NCBI GenBank assembly: GCA_965153355.1
Contig: OZ231128.1
Span: forward strand, 18,600,001-18,664,000
Origin: Flaccisagitta enflata
Taxonomy: Eukaryota; Chaetognatha; Sagittoidea; Aphragmophora
DNA: 64,000 nt
Direction of reading: 5' to 3'
Position numbers and translations under genes: made by a program. A model generated the notes under the pieces. That model ran no database searches. It saw nothing but the letters and a program-made list of their open reading frames with translations, and was not told where the DNA came from. Every line of letters begins with the position of its first letter. Positions within the stretch are counted from its first letter, which is position 1. Shown piece by piece: positions 55,538-64,000 of this stretch.

Positions 55538-55795
55538 GGGGCGTTTCTAGTCAAAGACGACCGCATTTTGAAAGGGCCACTCGGTCGCTCACTACGTTCG
55601 TTCGCTCGCACCGCTCACTCCGCTCACACGCTCCGCAGCGCTCCACTTCGCTACGCTCGCTTCACTCGCTCACTCCGTTCACGGGCTCGCTCACTCACAC
55701 GTGGGACAGTTGAAATTCTTGAATATGTGTTCACGCTGTTATCGCGTTTATGTAATGGGAACAAACGCGTTTTTGGCGCTAACTAGAAACACGCC
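55538..55795 (+). mobile_element. CG-rich repeat R3, best complete copy
   Basis: The ends GGGGCGTTTCTAGT and ACTAGAAACACGCC are inverted and are flanked by CTCAG on both sides (55533-55537, 55796-55800). The inside has GGGCCACTCGGTCGCTCACT and GCTCACTCCGCTCACACGC. 258 bases, non-coding. Confidence 0.8.
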
Positions 55796-55799
55796 CTCA

Positions 55800-56820
55800 G
55801 AAATCATAATTTCCGCCGGTTTGACGTCATCTGAAAAGTGTTATCGACCGACGGACAAACCCTCGTTTAGCGTCGCTTAGCAACCAACTACAGAGTTGAT
55901 GTCTTTGGCGAAATCGGGCAAGAAATAAGTTGTTTATGATTGAGGACGTTCACTCGTACGTATATCAACGACCATCTTTTTGAGCAGGTGCTTGAAATTT
56001 TTTTGCTTGCGATTCTACCCGATACTTTTATCATGGTTGATGAAAAAAATCACAACAGACAGCTGCTCCGTTTTCGGTCAAGCCAAACGACCTCACAGCG
56101 GTTGATCAGACCGTTGGTTGATAGACTTACTCACTGTGGTATCTCTACCTGCAGAATTGGATTCTTGATTTTACTTTTTTAGAATGACATGATTTATTAA
56201 GGCATGTGGGAAATGCCGTTTGACTTTTTCAAAGATCAGAGAAGTGAATTGAAAAAGCCAAAAAGAAAATATAGATATCAAAAAGAAAAGAGAGAGGCGT
56301 AAGTGACCACTGCTGCATGCTTTGGTGGCAGTTGGGTTTTTTCTCACTTTTTTTCCAATCGGAGCCAATTCTTTTCCCTCGCCGAAAAAAATTCTTGCTC
56401 GCCGATTTTGGACTAGAAAACAGACGGACATGACTTGTCGTAGCAATCCACCAACTTTCTAACCGAAGATGTAAAAGGAAAATATCGCCCTTCTTTTTTG
56501 TTTTTTTTTTCGTACTTAACAATTCACATCGAGGGACTTTTTTATGGTGAAAAGAAACCAAAAATTTCCACTTCTGTATCAAACGGTTAGCTCTACCAGC
56601 AAGATTTGGCGCTCTATTGGTCGGTCTATATCTCTATCTGGTGGTTGGTAAGACCGTTTCGGGCTTGTGTCACAACAACCGGTTTGAAAGCTAAGAGTTA
56701 AAAAAATATAGAAAAGTTTTTCTCATAATATACAGTTATATTTTATTGATTTTTTTTCTATTCTCAACTTTTTATAAACATTAATTAAACTTAGATTATA
56801 AAAACAAATGTTTCTATGAT
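55800..56820. other. No gene seen
   Basis: A 75-codon frame after gagcag at 55988 (to 56182) has no recognised domain. The rest is AT-rich. Confidence 0.45.
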
Positions 56821-57299
56821 ACAGGGTGATCAATCTCAACTGGCAAAAAGTATTAAGCTTTTACTCTTATATGCATTATCTCACTAATTTGGAATCATTT
56901 GTCTCTTGAAGTTTTATGTTTGACATTTTTTGTGTCCAAATTTTATAGTTCTAAGATGAACAGTTTGCCCACAGCATCAATTTGAAAACTAACAATATTT
57001 ACCATTGTAGGTTAATAGATTTTGTTTTTTTCACTATAATCATTCATTTGATTGTTTTTTTCCTTTAATAGACTCAACTTTTGATGTCAGATTGGTGTTA
57101 AAATGAAGCATAATTTAAATCTTAAGTCATTTGAGACCACTTTTCCATCAGTGGGCACGCTCCTCAATTTGGCTTTTTATTGGAAATAGAATAAAGTACG
57201 GCAAAAACTCCATCCATGCGGTTGTGTTTTTATCTTATTTGGTAGTTTTTTTGTTACAAGTTCCTTCTTCAAGCAGAATTTATCTCTGGCAGCTTTTTT

Positions 57300-57990
57300 A
57301 AAGTCAATTCAATTCAATTCAACAGTCTATTTCCCCAAATGGGCATTAAAATTACACAGCAGCGTCAATATAATGGGTGGGGGAGGACCATACAAAAGCC
57401 TTGATGGTCAGGGGCGGAATCAACTTACGTTAGAATAGACGAGCGGGCGACTGGCTTGTCCCCGTTGGCCCTCATAATGTAGGGCTTGTTTTAAGTTAAC
57501 GGCATGAAAACAATAACGCATTGCAAAAGCATATGTAAGGAGAGCAACGTAAGAATACGTTTAACAGTAAAAATACCAGAAATCAAACGGAATTACTACA
57601 AATTAACACGAGATTAACGTACGAGTACGTATAACAGTAAAAACATCAAAACCGTGAAAATCACCGAATGGTATGACGCTACCATTAACATCGAAATCGG
57701 TCACATCTACTTTGTGATACGCGCGTTCTCTTTCTTCGTTTTCCTTTCGGGTTCGACGATCCTTTACTTCGTAGTCGCGGACCTCCACTCAGCAACTTTG
57801 TCATATTTGTTGCAGTCTGATATAGTCATCAGAGCAGCGGTTGAGTTCACCGGATGCCAAATTCGAGTTCCTGAAAGATGAAGTGAAGTAAACCCCGCCC
57901 CTGAGACCCTTGACCCCCAGAGAATCCCCAGCTCCAACGGGTACATGTTGGTGTCTGAGTCCGTCATTGGGTATTAAGGAGAATACAAGC
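57300..57990 (-). mobile_element. Possible LINE 3' end, minus strand
   Basis: On the minus strand an open stretch (57967-57764) is followed by a gene-poor 3' region. That region ends with GGGGAAATAGACTGTTGAAT and a TTGAA repeat at 57304-57325, the kind of short tandem 3' tail seen in CR1/L2-type LINEs. There is no reverse transcriptase motif, so the class is a guess. Confidence 0.4.
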
Positions 57991-58007
57991 ACTTCAAATA
58001 AGCAGGG

Positions 58008-58146
58008 TTTTTTTTTCTGCTTTTTTTTTTTTTCATTTTTCGTGTGTGTTTATTCTTCTTTTTTTTTTTTTTTTTTTCTATTCATTTCTTTTTTCTATTC
58101 ATTTCTTTTTATTCTCTTTTTTTCTTTTTTTTTTTTTGTGTTTATA

Positions 58147-58177
<31 letters not shown>

Positions 58178-58189
58178 GCATTTTTTTTT

Positions 58190-58220
<31 letters not shown>

Positions 58221-58312
58221 CTCTTTTTTTTTTATGGTTTTGTTTTTTGTTTTGTTTTGTTTTTTTCTCCTTTCTACTGTTTTTTTTTCCTTTTTTTTCT
58301 TTTTTTTTTTGT
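58008..58312. repeat. T-rich low-complexity tract
   Basis: About 300 bases, more than three quarters T, with scattered C and G. Confidence 0.95.
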
Positions 58313-58588
58313 AAGGAGAAGGTATCATGCGACGATTAAGACGATGAAAGTTGGCTTGGTGTCATGTGACAGCGTAGATGATGGGTCCACCAGGTAAGAA
58401 ACCAGGCGGCAGTAGGTCTGTAAACAGACGCCCCCGGAGTAAACTCCGAGGAATCAGCAGGACTTGTCAGGAGAATGAACTCCTGAGTCGTCATCAGTAA
58501 GACCCCTTTCGGAGTCAGGAGTTAGGAATCTTGTAAATGTTTATTTTTGAGTAGGAGATAAGAATCTACTTTAATTTGTATGAGCCTA

Positions 58589-58633
58589 ACCTAACCAAAC
58601 CTCACCTAACCTCACCTAACCTGACTAACCTAA
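58589..58633. repeat. CCTAA-type pentamer block (telomere-like)
   Basis: CCTAACCTAACC, CCTCACCTAACC and CCTGACTAACC variants of the pentamer CCTAA occur nine times. Confidence 0.65.
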
Positions 58634-59663
58634 CAAATCCAAACTCTGAGATCTTTTCTAGTTTGTTGTAACAATCATTTGTGATGTGATTTATCCCTGC
58701 ATCGAGGATTTGTACAACTACTTTTATGTTCATATTTATTGAGAAGATGTTTTTTTGTCTTATTTTTAAACAAATGTTTCTGTTGAATCATTCTAAGGTC
58801 ATCTGGGTGTTTGTTCCAGAGTAATGGGCCGTTTGCACTGTAGCTATGGGACGCAGCTCTAAGTTAAAACGTCATTAAATGCTTCTGTGTCTGTAAGGTT
58901 CTATCGCTTCCAGAAATCAAGCATTTTATCAAATAACGAGACGCAATGCGAAACCCAAACTTGCTCTGAATAGCATTTTTACAACTTTTTAGGAGGTTTT
59001 TTTTTCAGTAGTTTGTCACTACATTGGTCGGTCTGTCTGCTGGTGCGTTTGTAAATTACATTTGCTCTGAATTGCTATTTTTGATGTTTTGAAGGAAAAC
59101 TAAAATTATTTCATGGAACTCTGAATTGACCCTATGACCAGAAATTAACAACCGCATTCATGGAGTTCTCCATTGTATTTCCACCGATAATCGAGGGTGT
59201 GGGAGCATGTCAAAGAAAAATTATATTGAATAAAAAAAGTTTATTGACTTGCAGATGAAATTACTTGTTCTACTTTAAATTGATGTTGTGAACAAACCAT
59301 TCATCTCAGACTTATGAAATTTGGACAGAAAAATGTCAAACATAGTACTTTAAAGGACAGATAATTCCAAATTAGTGAAACAATGCATTTAAGAGTAAAA
59401 GCTTAATACTTTTTGCCAGTTGAGATTGATCACCCTGTAAATATAGATAATAATATTTGCATTCAAATGTGCTCCATTTTTTTGACCGCTTCCTGAGACA
59501 CGAGCCTTTTCGAGTGTGTTAGAGATTGAGAGGAACTCTATTTCCATTGTGCTCAGATCAGTGATCCATTGCAAGCTACAATAGGGCTAGGTTCACTTCC
59601 TCGTCATTTTTTCCGACTCAAGCAACTGCATATTCATAAAAAAGTTTACTCATAAAAGAAATA

Positions 59664-60113
59664 ATGGTCTCAATTTCGCCCATTTTGATTGGCGTTTTCG
59701 TCATCATTCGCTCTCCTTCAACATCTGCACTGGAGACATCCGCTGCCCCACCTGCCGCCGCATTGGATGACGCCGCTACCCCACCTGCCGCCGCATTGGA
59801 TGACGCCGCAGCCATACCACCGTCGAAAAAATACCCTTGCATTTCCGGTGCCTATCCTCCGCCAGCGTCGACCGTTGCGCCCTCCTTCACCGTCGACTTG
59901 GACGCTCTAGCGTCTCAACGATGGCGTCACGTGATCAAACCCTTTGTCAAACCGTTGAAGCAGTTGACGGGCCACTTGGACAAGATCGTCGAGGCGCAGA
60001 TCCTGCGGTATTTTGGCCCGTATTTCCCGGCGCGTTCTTTCTTCTGGCTCGTTGAACAGAAATTGCCGGCGTTTATGATGGACGAATTACGAGGCGTCGC
60101 GGAAGCTGCAAAG
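59664..60113 (+). CDS. ASAH1: Acid ceramidase exon 1: signal peptide and alpha-subunit region
   Basis: The ATG at 59664 is preceded by an in-frame TAA at 59652-59654 and is followed by hydrophobic residues, which supports this start. Residues 28-50 hold two copies of a PPAAALDDAA unit made by a 33-bp tandem duplication. The segment from Cys59 to LRGVAEAAK matches the non-catalytic N-terminal subunit. Donor gtacac at 60114, phase 0. Confidence 0.87.
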
Positions 60114-62202
60114 GTACACCTTAGTCACTAGCGCACATCATTCCATGTTAGTTTTTTCATTTTTTCATGTCGGCAATAAAGCATGATTACGTCAGTCCAT
60201 GTAGTGACGCTCATGTGTATGTTTTCTATGTTTGTTGCATTATGATTGCATTATGATATTGTGGAAAACTAGGGGTGGTGCGCGTATTGACTAGTCATCG
60301 AGGGCTCACAAGGCCCTCTTCCATAAATTCCAGTTTAAGTATAGTGAGGGATATTGTTCCACCTATCGTAACTATCTTTTGTACATCATTTGCCAAGGAC
60401 GAAGGCGTTTCCCTCGAGTCTCTGGTCAGCTTCAACGTGTTCTACGAGTTGTCAACTGCCTGCACTTCCATCGTGGCCCGGAAACCCAACGGGGATCTGA
60501 TTCACGGCAGGAATCTCGACTTTGGTTCGGGACTTGGAAGGAATTTGACCACGAATCAACACATCGTCACTGAATTGCTCAGAGCCCTCACCATCGACGT
60601 GCATTTCAAAAGGAATGGAAAGATACTTTACAGCGGCACCACGTAATATGGCTGCTTTCATAAATGGGCTAGTCGCGATGCCACTGAGTAAAATACTGGT
60701 TGACTGACTGACTGACTGATTACACGTTTAGCTGATCGACAAACTGAGCTGGCTAAGGAATGCGAAGAGCTTTGATCAATATCTTTATTCATTTCCATCT
60801 CTTATATTTTGTTGTTCCAACCGTTTCCTGCGTTTCGTTTTTTTTTTCATTCGCTTTATTCATTCATTCACTCACCCCTTCATTCATTCATTCATTCATT
60901 CATTCATTCATTCATTCATTCATTCATTCAGTCATTCATTCATTCATTCATTCATTCATTCATTCATTCATTCATTCATTTATTCATTCATTTATTCAAT
61001 TCATGTCCAATTGGTCTCTATATTCGCAACCCAGTTACGCCGGCGCCGTTTTCATTCTAAACGGCGTCAAAAAAGGCGCTTTTTCGATGTCTTTGAATCG
61101 TCGCGTGTCAACTCCAAGAAGAGACTTTCAAACGATGGAAGTCCCACTCAAAAAGACCCTTCTTTGGGCGCTGAACATGAAAGATGGAAACCTACTCATG
61201 GTGGTCTCGAGGGCGCTCTTCGAACAAGAAGCCGAATCTTTTCAACAAGCGAAAAGGTTTAATGGGGTTGATTCATTATCTTGTCATATGTCTCAGTTGG
61301 TAATGAACAAGGCCGGATACACGGCCACCAGTTGCGGACAGGTGGGCAGGGGCGGAAATGCGCGTTTTCACACTTTTCGACTCGTGCTCACGGACCAAGG
61401 GACGGAGCGACGGACGGAGCGACGGACGGACAAAGGCTCTTATAGAGTTGCGTGCCCGCAACTAAAAATGTGGCACGATTCAGTAGGTTAATCTGTCCAT
61501 TAGCGTAGTCTGTCTGTCTGTCTGTCTGTCTTGTCTCACTGTCTGTCTGTCATCCAATTTCCATATTTTGGTTGTTATTGGGTGTTGCATTAAGCATCTT
61601 TGCAGCCCTTGATCAATAATCAAATAGCTATCACATTGCTAAATACTCAACGGCATTGTTAGATTCCTTATATACTTGGGTCTGTGGCTGTTGTAATTTT
61701 CCATTGGAAAACGAGTCAAAAATGGCACAATAGACAGCACAACAGATCTCACACTGAACCATTCTCTCACAACTGTCATTTCAGTTACGTCGAGTCCGTT
61801 CCGTTGGTGAGTACGATGTACTTTATTTTGGGTGGCATTTCCGGTCAAGATGGATGCGTCGTCACGAGAACATCCGACCGCAACTTAGCGCCGATGTCGA
61901 TTCAGTCGACGAGCCGTTCCTGGATCCTGAAAACCAACTTTGACCATTGGGAAGCGGCTCCGACTTGGGACGACCGACGGACGCCTGGAATCTATTGCAT
62001 GAAGAAGAAAGAATCGACGATGGATTTCGCGTCTTTGCACGACGTGTTGAGTTCGAGGCCGGTCTTTAACATCGCCACTTCCTACACGTCGCTCATGGAA
62101 GTCAAGACGGGCAAGTTGGAGACGTACGTACGCTTCTGCGAGTTTCCTTGCAGCCCCGGAAATGGATCGCCGACACCTTACGGTGGTTTCAATGGACTTT
62201 GA
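59664..62202 (+). CDS. ASAH1: Acid ceramidase (N-acylsphingosine amidohydrolase), 4 exons, complete
   Basis: Exons are 59664-60113, 60398-60642, 61035-61256 and 61785-62202, with phases 0, 2, 2, all GT-AG. The product is 444 residues; human acid ceramidase is about 395. The enzyme hydrolyses ceramide to sphingosine and fatty acid in the lysosome. A short hydrophobic start (residues 2-15) fits a signal peptide. The N-terminal subunit region carries Cys59 in YPCISG and the FTVDLD and RWRHVIKPF segments. Self-cleavage should occur before Cys172 of ACTSIVA, the Ntn nucleophile. HGRNLDFG (186-193), TNFDHW (356-361) and DDRRTP (368-373) hold the other conserved Arg, Asp and Asn residues. FNVFYEL before the Cys and the C-terminal RPVFN, ETYVRFC and PC pattern favour acid ceramidase over the paralogue NAAA. 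An 11-residue duplication extends the N-terminus. Confidence 0.88.
60259..60370 (+). repeat. Dispersed repeat family R4, copy 4, in ceramidase intron 1
   Basis: GTGGAAAACTAGGGGTGGTG, AAGGCCCTCTTCCATAAATT and TGTTCCACCTATCGTA. It ends 27 bases before the exon 2 start. Confidence 0.82.
60398..60642 (+). CDS. ASAH1: Acid ceramidase exon 2: catalytic cysteine
   Basis: The acceptor is gccaag (ending 60397) and the donor is gtaata at 60643. The exon carries DEGVSLESL, FNVFYELSTA and the nucleophile Cys172 at 60461-60463, then HGRNLDFG and LTIDVHFKRNGK, ending SGT with a split Thr. The acceptor's pyrimidine tract is poor, and a dispersed repeat ends about 25 bases upstream. Confidence 0.88.
60852..61004. 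repeat. (ATTC)n in ceramidase intron 2
   Basis: CATT array of about 150 bases ending 30 bases before exon 3. Confidence 0.97.
61035..61256 (+). CDS. ASAH1: Acid ceramidase exon 3
   Basis: The acceptor is caacccag (ending 61034) and the donor is gtttaa at 61257, two bases carried. It continues SGTT with YAGAVFILNGVKKG and FSMSLNRRVS, matching the family pattern of T-x-x-GYVG followed by a T/SLxxR strand. It ends with EAESFQQAK. An ATTC array fills the intron immediately before the acceptor. Confidence 0.85.
61305..61467 (-). mobile_element. Dispersed repeat family R1, copy 11, in ceramidase intron 3
   Basis: Starts AACAAGGCCGGATACACGGC then CACCAGTTGCGGACAGGTGG, and ends AGAGTTGCGTGCCCGCAACT. 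Confidence 0.85.
61785..62202 (+). CDS. ASAH1: Acid ceramidase exon 4 and stop
   Basis: The acceptor is catttcag (ending 61784). The exon encodes SYVESVPLVSTMYFILGG, GCVVTR, WILKTNFDHW, DDRRTPG and Cys377. It then runs through DVLSSRPVFN and GKLETYVRFC to a TGA at 62200. A donor-like gtgagtac at 61808 is read through, because splicing there would remove the YFILGG core. Confidence 0.87.
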
Positions 62203-62458
62203 TTTTTTGGGATTTTGAGGTTTCATAAATTTGGATTGTACAGGCAGTTATGTTACGAATATGGAATATGGAACAAATTTCATAAAACGATTACAGTTCT
62301 TTGACTGAAGAAAATAAGTTTTATGGTCAGATTGTTTTGAAAGCGTTTTAAGCTTAGCAACATAGGCGGGTTCCACAAACGTTTCCATCGCTTTATTGGC
62401 GAAGGAGAAAATGAAAATTTGTTAATTAGTGCCCTGTCTAGCTGATGTTGTTTGTCTA

Positions 62459-62612
62459 TACAGTTAAATCCCACTCCCACTTATCTGTTATAGACAGAAT
62501 TCTGCTATAGCCAATTTAGGAAATAAAAGAAACTTAATCATGGGACCAAGAAATAGTATATTTCATAGGCAGAATTCCGTTAAAAGCGGGTCCGTTGAAG
62601 AGGGGTTCAACT
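62459..62612. mobile_element. Short inverted-repeat element, pogo-like ends
   Basis: CAGTTAAATCCCACTCCC at the left and GAAGAGGGGTTCAACTG at the right are imperfect inverses. ACAGAATTCTGCTATAGCC is mirrored by CATAGGCAGAATTCCGTT. Class is tentative. Confidence 0.55.
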
Positions 62613-62619
62613 GCACTAA

Positions 62620-63050
62620 TTTGCATAATGCAGTTCATGATAAACTTAATACGAGACATACTTACTCACACAACGCTAATAACATTTCACCTGATGATAT
62701 CGGTCATAATTGCTAAAGTGAGAAAAAGAAGACTTTGAAATAATCTAAGGTAAAAGACATTTCGGAGTTTTTCCAAATTAGTCTGATTATGCGACGAGAA
62801 ATGGATTGAAGAAGAACTGGCACGTATATTATTTGAGTTGGATATGTCTTCTCCCTAGTTCAAACGGAAAAAAAATTGATTCTTTGATTTCTTTAAATAC
62901 CACATTGAAATAGGTTTTTGATTTGTTGAATCGATTATATCACCACATTTGCTATCAATCCATAAGTGTGATAACGCCTTTTTGGTTAACCAATGACCAT
63001 CAATAATGTACAGCGGGAAAAGGAGGGTCAGTTTGGGAGCACCAAGCTTA
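62620..63050. other. No gene seen
   Basis: AT-rich, non-repetitive sequence. Confidence 0.5.
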
Positions 63051-63054
63051 TGCA

Positions 63055-63415
63055 ATCTGTGAGGGCAGATTCAAGGCCTGAGAGGGCAGATTTCAGGTCT
63101 GAGAGGGTAAATTTCAGGCCTGAGAGGGCAGATTTCAGGCCTGAGAGGGCAGATTACAGGCCTAAGAGGACATATTTCAGGCCTGAGAGGGCAGATTTTA
63201 GGCCTGAGAGGGCAGATATCAGGCCTGAGAGGGCAGATTCAAGGCCTGAGAGGGCAAATTTCAGGCCTGAGAGGTTAAATTTCAGGCCTAAGAGGACAGA
63301 TTTCAGGCCTGAGAAGGCCTGGGGGGGGGACGCACGGACAAACGGACGGACGGAATGACGAACGAAAGTCCCCCTGTGTCCTACAGGACTTCGTCCCCTT
63401 CAGGGCCGCTGCCCA
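63055..63415 (+). mobile_element. R2 family copy with 12 units of the 22-bp repeat
   Basis: GGCCTGAGAGGGCAGATTTC repeats at 22-base steps from 63062 to 63320. Then comes the arm GAAAGTCCCCCTGTGTCC and TACAGGACTTCGTCCCC, as at 8413-8450. The left arm is missing, so this is a 5'-truncated copy. Confidence 0.85.
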
Positions 63416-63419
63416 AAAA

Positions 63420-63840
63420 GCTTCTAAAACGCTCGTTTTTCCACATTTTGACTCCTGCTCATGGACGGACTGACAGACTGACGGACTGACGGATGGACAA
63501 AGCCTCTTATTGAGTTGCGTGTCCGCAACTAAGAATAAGGCAGTTTAATTCCAATCTCCTGACACGCAAATTCCCACCTTAGTGTATTTGTGATCCCCAT
63601 TTCAGTAGATTGAGTCTCAACCTCACTTTGGGAATTCCCTTAATTTAAAAAGGCAGGATACACGGCTTCCCAAGTCGCGTGCAGTTGGGCAGGGGTGATG
63701 ACAAGTAAGGTTAACTATACATTTGGGAAGGAACAGTAATGTGAAAACTGCCCGTAAATAAAGAAAGAAAAAAAGTTCGATGGCACTGATGGACTGACTG
63801 ACTGATGGATAGATAGACAAACCGGGTTGTTTAGTTGTTT
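63420..63840 (-). mobile_element. Dispersed repeat family R1, two adjacent copies (12 partial, 13)
   Basis: 63425-63532 ends TGAGTTGCGTGTCCGCAACT. 63653-63835 starts GGCAGGATACACGGCTTCCC, then AAGTCGCGTGCAGTTGGGCA and GACTGACTGACTGA repeats. Confidence 0.75.
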
Positions 63841-64000
63841 GTACTAGAAAAACTATTTAACTATGTTGGGTAACAGTGAAAAAATGCTTTTTATAACACT
63901 GTTGTGTCAAATTCACACTGAAATTATTACCCCGATTATGGTACCTCAGAGTTGGATACAAAAGAAACGTTATGTGCTTTTAGAAGCCAATCAATCCACA

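Larger units (their letters stand above)
56822..59437. mobile_element. Element with mariner-like ends, carrying nested sequence
   Basis: The ends CAGGGTGATCAATCTC and GAGATTGATCACCCTG are perfect inverses flanked by TA (56820-56821, 59438-59439). The arms pair over at least 170 bases, and weaker pairing continues to about 57235 and 59148. CAGGGTG ends with a TA target fit Tc1/mariner. The centre holds unrelated repeats, and no transposase is visible. Confidence 0.85.

Noticed and set aside
57654-57881. 75-codon frame with hydrophobic segment
   Set aside because: It is in a probable minus-strand LINE tail, and the plus-strand frame lacks any supporting context.
60845-61491. Ceramidase exon 3 extended upstream through the ATTC array
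   Set aside because: The upstream codons are the repeat (Phe-Ile-His-Ser). Homology begins at YAG exactly after the CAG acceptor.
61808-61815. Donor-like gtgagtac inside ceramidase exon 4
   Set aside because: Reading through gives the family's YFILGG core; splicing here would delete it.

Overview
The window looks like nuclear DNA of an invertebrate animal. Coding sequence is cut into short exons with GT-AG introns of up to 9 kb, and most of the remaining sequence is microsatellite, minisatellite or short inverted-repeat (MITE-like) DNA. There are no operons, no bacterial-type gene packing and no intact transposase or reverse transcriptase. A short block of CCTAA-type pentamers near 58.59 kb resembles the arthropod TTAGG telomere repeat and hints at a protostome. 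That is an inference only; I cannot name the taxon. Most long open frames are translations of simple repeats and are not genes.

Two real protein genes were reconstructed by hand, both on the + strand. (1) From 447 to at least 42486 lie eleven exons (A-K) whose splice phases all agree and give 722 continuous codons. They encode the C-terminal part of an immunoglobulin-superfamily, single-pass membrane protein. The order is half of Ig1, then Ig2, Ig3 and Ig4, a Ser/Asp-rich stalk, one transmembrane helix and a basic cytoplasmic tail. The 5' exons lie outside the window, and the last exon is uncertain (a 9-codon candidate at 44585). (2) From 59664 to 62202, four exons encode a complete 444-residue acid ceramidase (ASAH1 type, Ntn hydrolase). 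The CTSIV cleavage site, HGRNLD, TNFDHW and DDRRTP motifs are all present.

Layout: 0-5 kb holds exon A, a TGAA array, a 41-bp minisatellite and a GAA/AAAG tract. 5-14.6 kb holds exon B, an inverted-end element with 22-bp internal repeats, a hAT-like element with a perfect 8-bp target duplication, and CAA tracts. 15-22.5 kb holds exons C-F, an ATCA array, an 83-bp satellite and two long-inverted-repeat elements. 22.8-36.7 kb holds GA tracts, an 84-bp satellite, TTTC and ATTC arrays, exons G and H, and a 124-bp array. 37-42.5 kb holds GTT/GTG repeats and exons I-K. 43-48 kb holds two copies of one inverted-repeat element, the second carrying a nested TA-flanked element. 48-56 kb is mostly unannotatable sequence with CA/TG and GA tracts. 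56.8-59.4 kb is an element with mariner-like ends. 59.6-62.2 kb is the ceramidase gene, and the last 2 kb is repeats.

The two genes show no evident functional link. What unites the window is how repeats have invaded the genes. Trinucleotide tracts are translated as Ser, Asp and Ala runs, TC and GA tracts bracket single exons in complementary orientation, and MITE ends lie at or next to splice sites.
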